A stretch of DNA of 64,000 bases from Cyclobacteriaceae bacterium (lineage in GTDB: Bacteria > Bacteroidota > Bacteroidia > Cytophagales > Cyclobacteriaceae): NCBI GenBank assembly GCA_016787665.1, contig JAEUUC010000011.1:1-64000 (forward strand). Reading direction: 5' to 3'. Each line of letters begins with the position of its first letter. The first letter of the stretch is position 1. Positions 34,254 through 43,226 of this stretch are shown here, one piece after another. The notes below the pieces were generated by a model. The model was given only the letters and a program-made list of their open reading frames with translations. It ran no database searches and had not been told where the DNA came from. Both the position numbers and the translations under genes were made by a program.

Positions 34254-37079
34254 CTAATTACTACTGTACTTTGATTCACCCAACTTTGCATGGGCTGCTG
34301 CCAGCCGTGCAATCGGCACGCGCGGCCCAGAACACGATACGTAGTTTAGTCCTATGCTATGGCAGAATAAGATAGATTCCGGATGACCGCCATGCTCACC
34401 GCAGATCCCCACCTTCAAATTGGGATTGGTCCTGCGGCCATCTTGAACGGCCATGCGCATGAGTTTGCCCATGGCGCGGCTATCCAAAACTTCAAACGGA
34501 TTATCTTTCAATACACCTTTCATGATATAGAACGGCAGAAACTTATTCTCCGCATCCTCACGCGAAAACGAGAACGTTGCCTGTGTAAGGTCATTCGTGC
34601 CGAAGGAGAAAAACTCGGCCACCGTAGCCAGATCCTCGGCTTGCAGGCATGCCCGCACGGCCTCGATCATGGTACCAAACTTGAAATTGAGTTTCACTTT
34701 TTGATCCTTTTCCAGGCGGGACTGAATCTCGTCTACATGAGTTTTGATTTGCTGCAGTTCTTCTACCGTGATGACCTGCGGCACCATGATTTCCGGGCGA
34801 ACATCTATGCCTACGCGCTGGCAATCCGCTGTAGCTTCCAAAATGGCTGAAATCTGCATCCGGTAAATCTCGGGGAACGTAATGCCAAGGCGAACACCGC
34901 GGTGGCCCAGCATCGGATTCACTTCATGCAGCTCGCGCACTTTCTTCAACATTTGCTCCTTCTTTTGGATGGCTTGCGTCACCAGGTCAGCACCGGCAGC
35001 GGTAAAGGGCTCCAGTGACTTGTCGGCAATCTTCAAATCAGCATTCAACAGCCGCAGACTTCCGAAAAGGTTGTTTACTCCGCTTACCGTTTCTTTCAGA
35101 TGCTTGAGGTTCTGCAGCTCATCGCGCAGTACGTCTTCGGTGGGCAAAAACTCGTGAATCGGGGGATCCAACAGGCGAATCGTCACCGGGCGGGGTGCCA
35201 TGGTGGTCAGGATCTCGCGGAAATCCTTGCGTTGAATATCCTTTAGACGATCCAGCGCTCCTTCGCGTTCTTCCTGTGTTGCGGCCAGAATCATCTCTAC
35301 CACGATCGGCAGACGGTCCACATCGTTGAACATACGCTCGGTTCGACATAGGCCAATGCCCATCGCGCCAAAACTCAACGCCTTCTTGGCTGCAGAAGGT
35401 GTATCAGCATTGGCCATCACTTTCATCGATGCGGCCTCATCGGCCCACGTGAGTAACTTCTTCAGCTCATCCGAAAAAGTGGGCTCCACCATCGGGATCA
35501 TGCCCTTATACACATACCCCGTTCCGCCATCTATGGTGATGTAGTCACCTTCGTGAAGCGTTTTGTCCCCGATCACTGCCTGACGAAGTTTTACATCTAC
35601 ATGAATGCCTTCAGCACCAGCTACGCAGGGCTTACCCATGCCGCGGGCGACCACGGCCGCATGTGATGTTTTGCCACCGCGGCTTGTCAACACACCTTGG
35701 GCGGCAAAAAATCCGTGAATATCTTCCGGCTTCGTCTCCTCTCTCACCAAAATCACTTTCTCTCCGGCTTTGCCCAACAGCTCGGCCCGATCGGCATCAA
35801 AAACAATGTGGCCGGAAGCCGCACCCGGTGAAGCGGGTAGCCCCTGTGCAATCGGTTCAGCCTTATGCAAAGAGTCGAGTCGCGGGTGTAACAATTGTTC
35901 GAGTATCTCAGGCTTGATTCTGAGCAGAGCCTGCTCCCGGGTTATCAATCCCTCATGAGCCATTTCAACGGAAGTGCGAACCATCGCGGTGGTGTTCATC
36001 TTACCGTTGCGGGTCTGCAGGCAGTACAAAACACCCTTTTCGATGGTGTATTCAAAATCCTGAACCTCGCGGTAATGGGTTTCCAGCTTTCTGCGAAGCC
36101 CTTCCAATTGACGATAGAGCTCAGGCATCTCGGTAGCCAACTGGGCAACCGGTTTGGGCGTGCGAATGCCAGCCACGACATCTTCGCCTTGCGCGTTGGT
36201 GAGGTATTCACCAAACATCACGTTTTCGCCTGTGCCCGGATCGCGTGTGAACCCGACACCCGTAGCGCAGTCATTGCCCATGTTGCCAAACACCATCGTC
36301 ACCACATTAACCGCGGTGCCATTAGCCATAGTCGGTGTGATTTTGAATTCTCTCCGGTAATCGACTGCGCGCTTGCCCATCCAGGAGTTGAACACCGCCT
36401 TGATGGCAATCTCCAATTGTTCAAACACATCTTCGGGGAAAGGCCGGCCGGTGTGCTCGCGCACAACCGTAAGGAATCGCTCGCTTACTTCCTTGAGATC
36501 CTGGGTGTTGAGCCCCACATCGACTTTAACTCCGGCCTTACGCTTCACTTCTTCAAAGTGTGTATCAAATTTCTCATCGGGCACGCCCAGGGCAACTTTT
36601 CCGAAAAGTTGAATAAACCGCCTGTACGCATCATAGCCAAAACGTTCATTACCCGTTTGGGCAATAAGCCCTTTCAATGTTTGGGAATTGAGGCCGAGGT
36701 TCAGGATAGTATCCATCATGCCGGGCATTGACATGGCCGAGCCTGAACGAACAGACACCAACAACGGATTTTCAGCATGACCAAACTTTTTGCCGGTAGC
36801 CTTTTCCAGTTCACGCATGTTCTCGCGGACCTGATCCATCACGCCTTCCGGGAGCTTCCGGGCAGGCTCGGCCAGATAGGTTAGGCAGGCTTCGGTAGTT
36901 ACGACAAATCCGGGCGGCACGTTTAACCCGATTTGGGTCATCTCGCACAGGTTGGCTCCTTTGCCGCCCAGCAGATGTTTGTTTTTTCCGTCTCCTTCAT
37001 GAAAGGAGAACACATATTTTTTTGCAGGCACACCCTTGGTCGCCTTGGCCGTGGGTGCTTCGAGTTCCATCGTTTCCAT
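34254..37079 (-). CDS. ppdK: pyruvate, phosphate dikinase
   Basis: 941 residues, standard for PPDK. It interconverts pyruvate + ATP + Pi and PEP + AMP + PPi in the cytoplasm, useful for gluconeogenesis or PPi-linked glycolysis. Seen: the ATP-grasp part (GGKGANLCEMTQIGLNVPPGF), the phospho-His loop GGKTSHAAVVARGMGKPCVAG, the PEP-binding TIM barrel (GLCRTERMF, GHRGVRLGITFPEIYRMQ) and the C-terminal catalytic Cys in NYVSCSGPRVPIARLA. ATG 37070 is an alternative start three residues in. It is divergent from the E2 gene. Confidence 0.96.
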   Translation of the reverse strand: METMELEAPTAKATKGVPAKKYVFSFHEGDGKNKHLLGGKGANLCEMTQIGLNVPPGFVVTTEACLTYLAEPARKLPEGVMDQVRENMRELEKATGKKFGHAENPLLVSVRSGSAMSMPGMMDTILNLGLNSQTLKGLIAQTGNERFGYDAYRRFIQLFGKVALGVPDEKFDTHFEEVKRKAGVKVDVGLNTQDLKEVSERFLTVVREHTGRPFPEDVFEQLEIAIKAVFNSWMGKRAVDYRREFKITPTMANGTAVNVVTMVFGNMGNDCATGVGFTRDPGTGENVMFGEYLTNAQGEDVVAGIRTPKPVAQLATEMPELYRQLEGLRRKLETHYREVQDFEYTIEKGVLYCLQTRNGKMNTTAMVRTSVEMAHEGLITREQALLRIKPEILEQLLHPRLDSLHKAEPIAQGLPASPGAASGHIVFDADRAELLGKAGEKVILVREETKPEDIHGFFAAQGVLTSRGGKTSHAAVVARGMGKPCVAGAEGIHVDVKLRQAVIGDKTLHEGDYITIDGGTGYVYKGMIPMVEPTFSDELKKLLTWADEAASMKVMANADTPSAAKKALSFGAMGIGLCRTERMFNDVDRLPIVVEMILAATQEEREGALDRLKDIQRKDFREILTTMAPRPVTIRLLDPPIHEFLPTEDVLRDELQNLKHLKETVSGVNNLFGSLRLLNADLKIADKSLEPFTAAGADLVTQAIQKKEQMLKKVRELHEVNPMLGHRGVRLGITFPEIYRMQISAILEATADCQRVGIDVRPEIMVPQVITVEELQQIKTHVDEIQSRLEKDQKVKLNFKFGTMIEAVRACLQAEDLATVAEFFSFGTNDLTQATFSFSREDAENKFLPFYIMKGVLKDNPFEVLDSRAMGKLMRMAVQDGRRTNPNLKVGICGEHGGHPESILFCHSIGLNYVSCSGPRVPIARLAAAHAKLGESKYSSN

Positions 37080-37218
37080 ATATGCAGTTGGGTAAATTTT
37101 GATTGGATAAAATTCCGCCTGTTGGTACCCAAAAAGTATGACCTTGGTCAGCGGCCGATCAGACTATCGTCAGGCTTACCAATGGCCGAAAGAACCCTAA
37201 ACGGCACTTTTTGCAATC

Positions 37219-37242
37219 GTTAGCGAATCAAAAAATGCTAAC
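37219..37242. repeat. inverted repeat at the E2 promoter region
   Basis: GTTAGC (37219-37224) and GCTAAC (37237-37242) are perfect 6-bp inverted repeats with a 12-nt AT-rich spacer. The right arm overlaps a near-consensus -7 element TAACTTTA (37239-37246). Operator role is only a guess. Confidence 0.3.
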
Positions 37243-37264
37243 TTTACGGCCCAAATTTGCACCA

Positions 37265-38557
37265 ATGGCACAGGTAGAATTGATCATGCCCAAAATGGGC
37301 GAAAGCATCATGGAAGCTACGATCCTCAACTGGCTGAAAAAGCCGGGCGACCGGATTGAGCAGGACGAAAGCGTGCTGGAGGTGGCCACAGATAAGGTGG
37401 ATACAGAGGTGCCTTCAACCCATGCCGGGGTTCTAAAGGAGATTTTGGCCCAAAAAGGTGAGGTAGTGAAGGTGGGCAAGGCCATTGCCATCATCACCAC
37501 CGATGCAGAAGCACTCAAAAGCAGCACCCCGGCAGCCCCTGCCCCTGCCGTGAAAGAAGCGAAGCAAGAACCCGTGGTGACGGCTGCGATTCCGCAAACA
37601 CAGGGAAGCAACGGTCACCCGGTGGCGCAAGATTACAAGTCCAGTTCACGGTTCTACTCTCCGCTCGTCAAGAGTATTGCTCGCGAAGAGAACATCGCGG
37701 TAGCCGAGTTGGAGACGCTGCCCGGTTCGGGAGCCGAGGGTCGGGTGACGAAGAAGGACATATTGGCGTACGTACAGAATCGCAAACTCGGGCGGTCCAT
37801 GGTCAACAGCCTGACCAGCGCTCCATCGGTGCCGGCCTCGATCAGTGCCGGTGACGAGATCATTCAGATGGATCGTATGCGCAAAATGATTGCCGACCGC
37901 ATGGTCGAAAGTAAGCGCATCAGTCCGCACGTTACTTCATTTGTGGAGGCTGATTTGACCAACGTGGTATTGTGGCGAACCAAAGTGAAGGAGGAGTTTC
38001 AGAAGCGGACGGGTGAATCCCTGACGTTTACGCCTGTTTTTGTGGAGGCCATTGTTTCAGCCATCAAAGATTTTCCGATGATCAACATCCAGGTAGATGG
38101 CGACCGGATTATTCGTAAGAAAGAGATTAACATTGGTATTGCCGTGGCTCTGCCCACGGGCAACTTAATTGTTCCTGTCATTAAAAATGCTGATCAGCTG
38201 AGTTTAACTGGTCTGGCAAAAGCTGTAAACGATTTGGCCAAGCGGGCTCGCGAAAACAAATTGAAGCCTGATGAACTTTCTGGAGGCACCTACACCATTT
38301 CGAATGTAGGTTCTTTTGGCAACGTGATGGGCACTCCCATTATCGTGCAACCTCAGGTTGGCATCATGGCCACGGGCGCTATTCTTAAGAAACCCGCGGT
38401 TTTGGAAACGCCTTATGGTGACGTCATCGCCATTCGCCACAAAATGTTCCTGTCTCACTCGTATGATCACCGGGTGGTGGATGGAGCGCTAGGCGGAAGC
38501 TTTGTGCGCAGGGTTGCGGACTACCTTGAAAAATTCGATATCAACCGGGGTTTCTAA
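37265..38557 (+). CDS. 2-oxo acid dehydrogenase E2 component (dihydrolipoamide acyltransferase)
   Basis: 430 residues from ATG 37265 (MAQVELIMPKMGESIMEATI); an 18-residue longer frame lacks the family start. One lipoyl domain at residues 1-80 has the lipoyl-Lys motif ATDKVDTEVPS. An Ala/Pro-rich linker follows, then the E1/E3-binding domain (FYSPLVKSIAREENIAV to EGRVTKKDILAYV) and the catalytic core ending SHSYDHRVVDGALGGSFVRR with the HxxxDG active site. It transfers an acyl group from lipoate to CoA. Branched-chain or pyruvate specificity cannot be decided; no E1 or E3 gene is adjacent. A PLP enzyme gene follows after 20 nt. Confidence 0.9.
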   Translation: MAQVELIMPKMGESIMEATILNWLKKPGDRIEQDESVLEVATDKVDTEVPSTHAGVLKEILAQKGEVVKVGKAIAIITTDAEALKSSTPAAPAPAVKEAKQEPVVTAAIPQTQGSNGHPVAQDYKSSSRFYSPLVKSIAREENIAVAELETLPGSGAEGRVTKKDILAYVQNRKLGRSMVNSLTSAPSVPASISAGDEIIQMDRMRKMIADRMVESKRISPHVTSFVEADLTNVVLWRTKVKEEFQKRTGESLTFTPVFVEAIVSAIKDFPMINIQVDGDRIIRKKEINIGIAVALPTGNLIVPVIKNADQLSLTGLAKAVNDLAKRARENKLKPDELSGGTYTISNVGSFGNVMGTPIIVQPQVGIMATGAILKKPAVLETPYGDVIAIRHKMFLSHSYDHRVVDGALGGSFVRRVADYLEKFDINRGF

Positions 38558-38577
38558 ACGCCCCCAATCTATTTGCC

Positions 38578-39726
38578 ATGAAATTCGGAACCAAAGCCAT
38601 TCACGCTGGCGTGGAGCCAGACCCTTCAACCGGGGCCATTATGACTCCCATATTTCAAACCTCCACCTACGTTCAGGAGTCACCGGCAAAACACAAAGGA
38701 TATGCGTACGCGCGCGGGGCCAATCCCACGCGCAATTCACTTCAAAAGAGCATTGCTGCACTGGAAAATGGAAAGTTTGGGTTGTGCTTCTCCAGCGGCA
38801 TGGGTGCCACCGATGCGGTGATCAGGTTGCTCAACCCCGGAGACGAAGTGATTACGAGCAACGACTTGTACGGGGGCTCGTATCGTATGTTCAAACGCGT
38901 GTACGAAAGATTTGGGATCAAATTTCATTTTATTGATCTGACAGACGTAAAAAATACGGAGTCCTTGATCAATGAAAAGACCAAGCTGTTTTGGATCGAA
39001 ACACCGTCCAATCCGCTGATGCGCATCATCGACATCGGGGCGTGCGTGGCATTGGCTAAAAAGAAGAATTGCCTCGTAGCGGTCGATAACACCTTTGCTT
39101 CTCCTTACCTGCAAAATCCGTTGGATCTGGGAGCGGATATTGTCATGCACTCCGTGACGAAGTACCTGGGAGGACACAGCGATGTGATTATGGGTGCGCT
39201 GGTGGTGAACAATGAAAAATTGTATCAGGATCTGGCTTTCATCGCCAATGCCTGTGGTGCGGTTCCGGGACCACAGGATTCCTTTTTGGTGTTACGCGGC
39301 ATCAAAACGTTACACCTGCGCATGGAGCGCCATTGCCAGAACGGACGTATCATTGCCGATTACCTGCGCAACCACGCCAAAATTGGAAAGGTGTACTGGC
39401 CGGGTTTTGCGGATCACCCCAATCACGCCATAGCCCGGAAGCAAATGCGCGACTTTGGCGGCATGTTGTCATTCACCCTTCGGGACGATCGCGAAGAAAC
39501 CGCTCGCCAATTCATGGAAAGCGTAGCATTGTTTTCCCTGGCGGAATCACTCGGTGGCGTTGAATCCCTGATCAACCACCCGGCTTCGATGACGCATGCC
39601 AGCATACCGCGCGAAGAACGTCTGAAAAACGGGTTGACGGATTCATTAATCCGGTTGAGCATAGGCGTGGAAGATTCCGAAGACTTGCTCGAAGACTTGA
39701 ATCAGGCCTTCTCCAAAATCGCATAA
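38578..39726 (+). CDS. cystathionine gamma-synthase/lyase family PLP enzyme
   Basis: 382 residues, typical for the Cys/Met metabolism PLP family. Seen: IHAGVEPDPSTGAIMTPIFQTSTY, YAYARGANPTRNSLQKSIAALE, FSSGMGATDAVIRLL and the PLP-Lys motif HSVTKYLGGHSDVIMG, then the C-terminal ESLGGVESLINHPASMTHA. It likely makes cystathionine from an activated homoserine plus cysteine, or cleaves cystathionine; sequence alone does not separate synthase from lyase. Probably co-transcribed with the E2 gene. Confidence 0.92.
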   Translation: MKFGTKAIHAGVEPDPSTGAIMTPIFQTSTYVQESPAKHKGYAYARGANPTRNSLQKSIAALENGKFGLCFSSGMGATDAVIRLLNPGDEVITSNDLYGGSYRMFKRVYERFGIKFHFIDLTDVKNTESLINEKTKLFWIETPSNPLMRIIDIGACVALAKKKNCLVAVDNTFASPYLQNPLDLGADIVMHSVTKYLGGHSDVIMGALVVNNEKLYQDLAFIANACGAVPGPQDSFLVLRGIKTLHLRMERHCQNGRIIADYLRNHAKIGKVYWPGFADHPNHAIARKQMRDFGGMLSFTLRDDREETARQFMESVALFSLAESLGGVESLINHPASMTHASIPREERLKNGLTDSLIRLSIGVEDSEDLLEDLNQAFSKIA

Positions 39727-39728
39727 AT

Positions 39729-39741
39729 TCACCTGAGGTGA
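39729..39741. repeat. short palindrome between convergent genes
   Basis: TCACCT-G-AGGTGA lies in the 42-nt gap between the stops of the PLP enzyme gene and the sensor kinase gene. It has no T-run, so termination is uncertain. Confidence 0.3.
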
Positions 39742-39768
39742 CGCGAATTAGCCAAGCCTGATGAGAAA

Positions 39769-41769
39769 TCAAGGCAAGGGAATGCGCACAATGAACTCAC
39801 TTCCCTTGGTTGACGTGATCAGTTCAATGGTTCCATTTAGTCGATCGACCAGTGTTTTGACAATGGCTAAACCTAATCCATTTGAACTCTCATTAGCGGT
39901 CGGACGTGCACTTAACTTCCTGAACTTCTGATAAAGGAACGGTTTGTCCTGATCCGCAAAACCGGGCCCCTGATCTTTCACCATCAACTGAAGTTCCTGG
40001 GGTGTGCTTCGCCCGCTTACATAAATGGATGAACCTTTCGGTGAAAACTTGATCGCGTTGGACACTAAGTTGTCCAAAATCCGGCTGAGGTAGATAGGAT
40101 CGCTCGTGATTGGGCCGTGAAATGCCGTTGTTGTGACTATTGCAATGGTCTTGGCTTCGGCTGTGGGGGCCAGAATGCTTAGACGTTCTTTTAGCCAGGT
40201 ATCCGGTTGAAAGGTATTCGGGTGGCTGGTATTCTGGCTATCCTCCAACGCGTGCACGTCCAGTAAGTCGGTAATCATGTCCAGCCCACCCCTGGCGCTA
40301 GCCTTCATCAGTCGGGTATAGTCTTTTTGATTATCCGTCAGACCCCCTTCCAATTCCAAAATGGTCGCAAGGCCATGCACCCGATTCAACGGAGACTTCA
40401 AGTCATGAGCAACAATGCTCATGAGGGTGTCTTTCTCATGATTGAGGTCCGAGAGCTTTTTATTTTGCAGGGCCAATTGTTTGTTGGTCTCGCGCCTGCG
40501 TTTGGCATTTAACCAAACGATGAAAGTAATAATCCCCAGAGATCCGATTATGATCATGAGGATGGTTCGCTCCATTCGTTGGGAAGCAATCAACTGATTG
40601 TTGCGGGCTTCTTGCTCTTTGAGTAACTGGTTTTCGCGTTCCTTCTTTTCAATCTCAAGTTGAAATTCCGCACGCTCAGCCTGGCGGGCCAAATCCAGAT
40701 CCAGCAGTGAGTCTTTCAACAACAGGTAGGAGTTCAAGTGTTGAAGTTCCTCTTTAGACTGCTTCAATTCTTTTGAAACCAACCAGAGCCCTTCATGCGC
40801 CTCCATCTGGTTCACAATGTCTTTTCGCTGGCGGGCAATAAGCAGCGCAGTATCGAAATGGTGGCGTGCCTCTGGCCATCGCTGTTGCTTGAATAAAATC
40901 TGACCCAACATCAAATGCGCACGAGGCAACAATAACGTGTTGTTTAACTGATCTATTACATCAAAACCCTCTTTGGCCAGCTGCTCAGCCTGTTGCAGCT
41001 GTTGGGTGGCCAGATAATTTTGTGCCAGGTAAATTTTGATATCCGCCAGATTGATTTCATCATGAATTTGGTTTCCGTAACGTTCGGCCATCCGAAATTG
41101 ACTGGTTGATCTTTCAAAATCATTGGCCTCCTGATACAACCGCCCCAGCTGCACATGTGCCGACATGATATCGCGCATGTTCCCCAACTTCTCCCGAATC
41201 TTCAACGCCCGGCTGTGATACTGTTCGGACTTGGCATGGTCCTTCTGAAGGCGAAACAGATTGGCGAGGCTTTGCAAGGCATAGGCAATGCCGGAAGAAT
41301 CGCGGGTAGAGATGAATGCAGCCTCTGCCTTTAGCAGGTGATCATACGATCTGGCCAAAAGACCTTGATCATAAAAAAGGCGCCCAAGATTGTTATTACT
41401 GTGCCCTATTTGAATGGTGTCACGTTGACTGGTAGCTAAATCCAATGCGCGCTGGTATGCCTCGTATGCGGCAATTCGATCGCCCTTATAGTTTAAGGCC
41501 ACCCCCTCGTAGTTGATCAATTGGGCTAGCGAAGTGAGTTCCAACTCGTGGCCAAGCGCATAGGCTTGTCGGGCTATTTGAATCGTGCTGTCCGGGTGGG
41601 CGAATCGGTATTCCCAGGCCAGCCTGGAGAGAATGTCATACCGTTGCTTACCTTCGGCATCTCCCAACTCTATGCGAAGCGAGTCGATCAACGCCTGATT
41701 TTGGGCCACGGCAGCTGTGGCCATGCCCACCAAAAGACAGACGATAGGGAGTTTTCTTGCCATTCCCAT
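39769..41769 (-). CDS. TPR-repeat sensor histidine kinase
   Basis: 666 residues from ATG 41769 (MGMARKLPIVCLLVGMATAAVAQ), a signal peptide; ATG 41763 is equally possible. The periplasmic part, about residues 25-370, holds tandem TPR motifs (YDILSRLAWEYRFAHPD, GHSNNNLGRLFYDQGLLARSY and others). A coiled coil of Glu/Arg/Gln and one membrane segment (TILMIIIGSLGIITFIVWL) follow. The kinase part has the phospho-acceptor VAHDLKSPLNR (His near 455), the N-box DNLVSNAIKFSP, and DQGPGF and GLGLAIVKTLV. Ligand unknown; no response regulator gene is adjacent. A TAnnTTTG element lies 12 nt before the start. Confidence 0.88.
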   Translation of the reverse strand: MGMARKLPIVCLLVGMATAAVAQNQALIDSLRIELGDAEGKQRYDILSRLAWEYRFAHPDSTIQIARQAYALGHELELTSLAQLINYEGVALNYKGDRIAAYEAYQRALDLATSQRDTIQIGHSNNNLGRLFYDQGLLARSYDHLLKAEAAFISTRDSSGIAYALQSLANLFRLQKDHAKSEQYHSRALKIREKLGNMRDIMSAHVQLGRLYQEANDFERSTSQFRMAERYGNQIHDEINLADIKIYLAQNYLATQQLQQAEQLAKEGFDVIDQLNNTLLLPRAHLMLGQILFKQQRWPEARHHFDTALLIARQRKDIVNQMEAHEGLWLVSKELKQSKEELQHLNSYLLLKDSLLDLDLARQAERAEFQLEIEKKERENQLLKEQEARNNQLIASQRMERTILMIIIGSLGIITFIVWLNAKRRRETNKQLALQNKKLSDLNHEKDTLMSIVAHDLKSPLNRVHGLATILELEGGLTDNQKDYTRLMKASARGGLDMITDLLDVHALEDSQNTSHPNTFQPDTWLKERLSILAPTAEAKTIAIVTTTAFHGPITSDPIYLSRILDNLVSNAIKFSPKGSSIYVSGRSTPQELQLMVKDQGPGFADQDKPFLYQKFRKLSARPTANESSNGLGLAIVKTLVDRLNGTIELITSTKGSEFIVRIPLP

Positions 41770-41781
41770 GATTGAGAATGT

Positions 41782-41789
41782 CAAAATTA
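41782..41789 (-). promoter_or_regulatory. -7 element TAATTTTG of the sensor kinase gene
   Basis: Minus-strand TAATTTTG is an exact TAnnTTTG match, 12 nt before ATG 41769 and 18 nt before ATG 41763. Confidence 0.45.
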
Positions 41790-41846
41790 CACCCTACGCC
41801 CATAGCGCCCCCGGTCATGTAAGATTATCTTTATTTTACGAGTGGT

Positions 41847-43073
41847 TTAATCCTCTTCAACGAAGTTCAAATCACGGGAGAACGTCTCATCGATCCAGCG
41901 CAATGCCAACAGCCCAATGGCCACCGTCAAAAGTCCAACCAGTAAGGCTCCCGTTACCAGCCCAACGTAACCCCGGAAGAACTTAAACAACAGGGTGAGC
42001 GGCACCACCGTTCCCCGGATAAAGTTGGGTACCGAGGTAGCCACTGTTGACCGCAGATTGGTGCCAAACTGCTCGGCCGCCACGGTAACAAACAAGGCCC
42101 AATAGCCTACACCAAAACCCAGCGCAAAGCAGACCGCGTAAAAACCGGTGGCACTGCCAATGGGGCCATACAGATAGAAAACGACCACAGCTAATGTGAT
42201 CAGTATAAAACCGGAAACTACTTTTTTCCGGGAACGCACAGCCTGACTAATGAACCCACTCGACAGATCCCCTGCTGCCAGTCCGATGTAACTAAACATG
42301 ACCGCATCACCTGAGTTCACCGTGCCCTGAATGGCAAGCGCAGCCGCAAACTCGGGCGAAAACGTGATCAAAATGCCGATGACATACCAAATCGGCAGCC
42401 CGATCAGGATGCATCCCATAAATTTTACCAGCCTCTCGCGCGAGCGGAACAACTGTAAAAAATTCCCGCGCTCCACTTCCTGTTCTTTGATTTTCAAAAA
42501 AACGCCAGACTCAAAAACGCCTACCCGTGCAATGAGCAACATGAGCCCAAGCCCACCACCAATAAAGTAGGCTGTTTGCCACTCAAAGTTCTTGGCGATA
42601 ATGTTGGCCAACACGGCTCCCATAAGACCTACGGTAGCCACCAGCGTAGTGCCGTACCCGCGAAGTCGGGTTGGTAAAATTTCCGCCACCAGCGTGATGC
42701 CTGCTCCCAGTTCACCGGCCAATCCAATACCGGCAATAAACCGGAGCACCGCATATTGGTCAACCGTGGTGGCAAAGCCATTGGCAATGTTGGCAAGGGA
42801 GTACAAAAGAATAGATCCAAATAAAACGGACAAGCGCCCGCGCTTGTCGCCCATAATACCCCAAATGAGGCCACCGACAAGCAAACCCGTCATCTGAACG
42901 CGAATGAGAAATTCCCCGGTCGCCAGCATATCGGCATCCGAAACACCCATTGAGCGGAGGCTGCTGATGCGCACGATGCTGAAAAGCAACAGATCATAGA
43001 TATCGACAAAGTAGCCGAGCGCAGCCACGAGCACCGGGGCGCTGAACAAAAGCCGGTAGTTGGTTTTCTCCAT
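41847..43073 (-). CDS. MFS transporter
   Basis: 408 residues from ATG 43073 (MEKTNYRLLFSAPVLVAALGY); 25 further upstream codons lie in the intergenic region. About twelve hydrophobic segments are visible. The MFS motif A between helices 2 and 3 reads GDKRGRLSVLFG, and ERLVKF follows the central loop. RFIAGIGLAGELGAGITLVAEILPTRLRGYGT is the sugar-porter/metabolite-symporter type pattern for helices 4-5. Substrate unknown; an organic acid or sugar is most likely. It sits in the inner membrane. Divergent from the BNR protein gene. Confidence 0.85.
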   Translation of the reverse strand: MEKTNYRLLFSAPVLVAALGYFVDIYDLLLFSIVRISSLRSMGVSDADMLATGEFLIRVQMTGLLVGGLIWGIMGDKRGRLSVLFGSILLYSLANIANGFATTVDQYAVLRFIAGIGLAGELGAGITLVAEILPTRLRGYGTTLVATVGLMGAVLANIIAKNFEWQTAYFIGGGLGLMLLIARVGVFESGVFLKIKEQEVERGNFLQLFRSRERLVKFMGCILIGLPIWYVIGILITFSPEFAAALAIQGTVNSGDAVMFSYIGLAAGDLSSGFISQAVRSRKKVVSGFILITLAVVVFYLYGPIGSATGFYAVCFALGFGVGYWALFVTVAAEQFGTNLRSTVATSVPNFIRGTVVPLTLLFKFFRGYVGLVTGALLVGLLTVAIGLLALRWIDETFSRDLNFVEED

Positions 43074-43103
43074 AAAATCCACCGGTAAAATACCTTTCTT
43101 TCC

Positions 43104-43118
43104 GTGATTGTCAATCAC
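43104..43118. promoter_or_regulatory. palindromic operator candidate before the MFS gene
   Basis: GTGATTG-T-CAATCAC is a 7+7 inverted repeat in the 153-bp divergent gap, 31 nt upstream of the MFS start. A second small repeat GGTA-AAA-TACC lies at 43084-43094. Regulator unknown. Confidence 0.35.
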
Positions 43119-43226
43119 CAACCACACCAAAATCCCCAGGGTAGGCACGGTTAGCCACTGATCAAAAAAAATGAGAAAAAGAGATGATTTGGGTGTAAAT
43201 CGGGGTGCAAACTTTCAATAAAACCT

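Noticed and set aside
35895..36731. 278-codon plus-strand frame antisense to ppdK
   Set aside because: It lies wholly inside a clear ppdK gene and has no recognisable domain; it is a reading-frame shadow.
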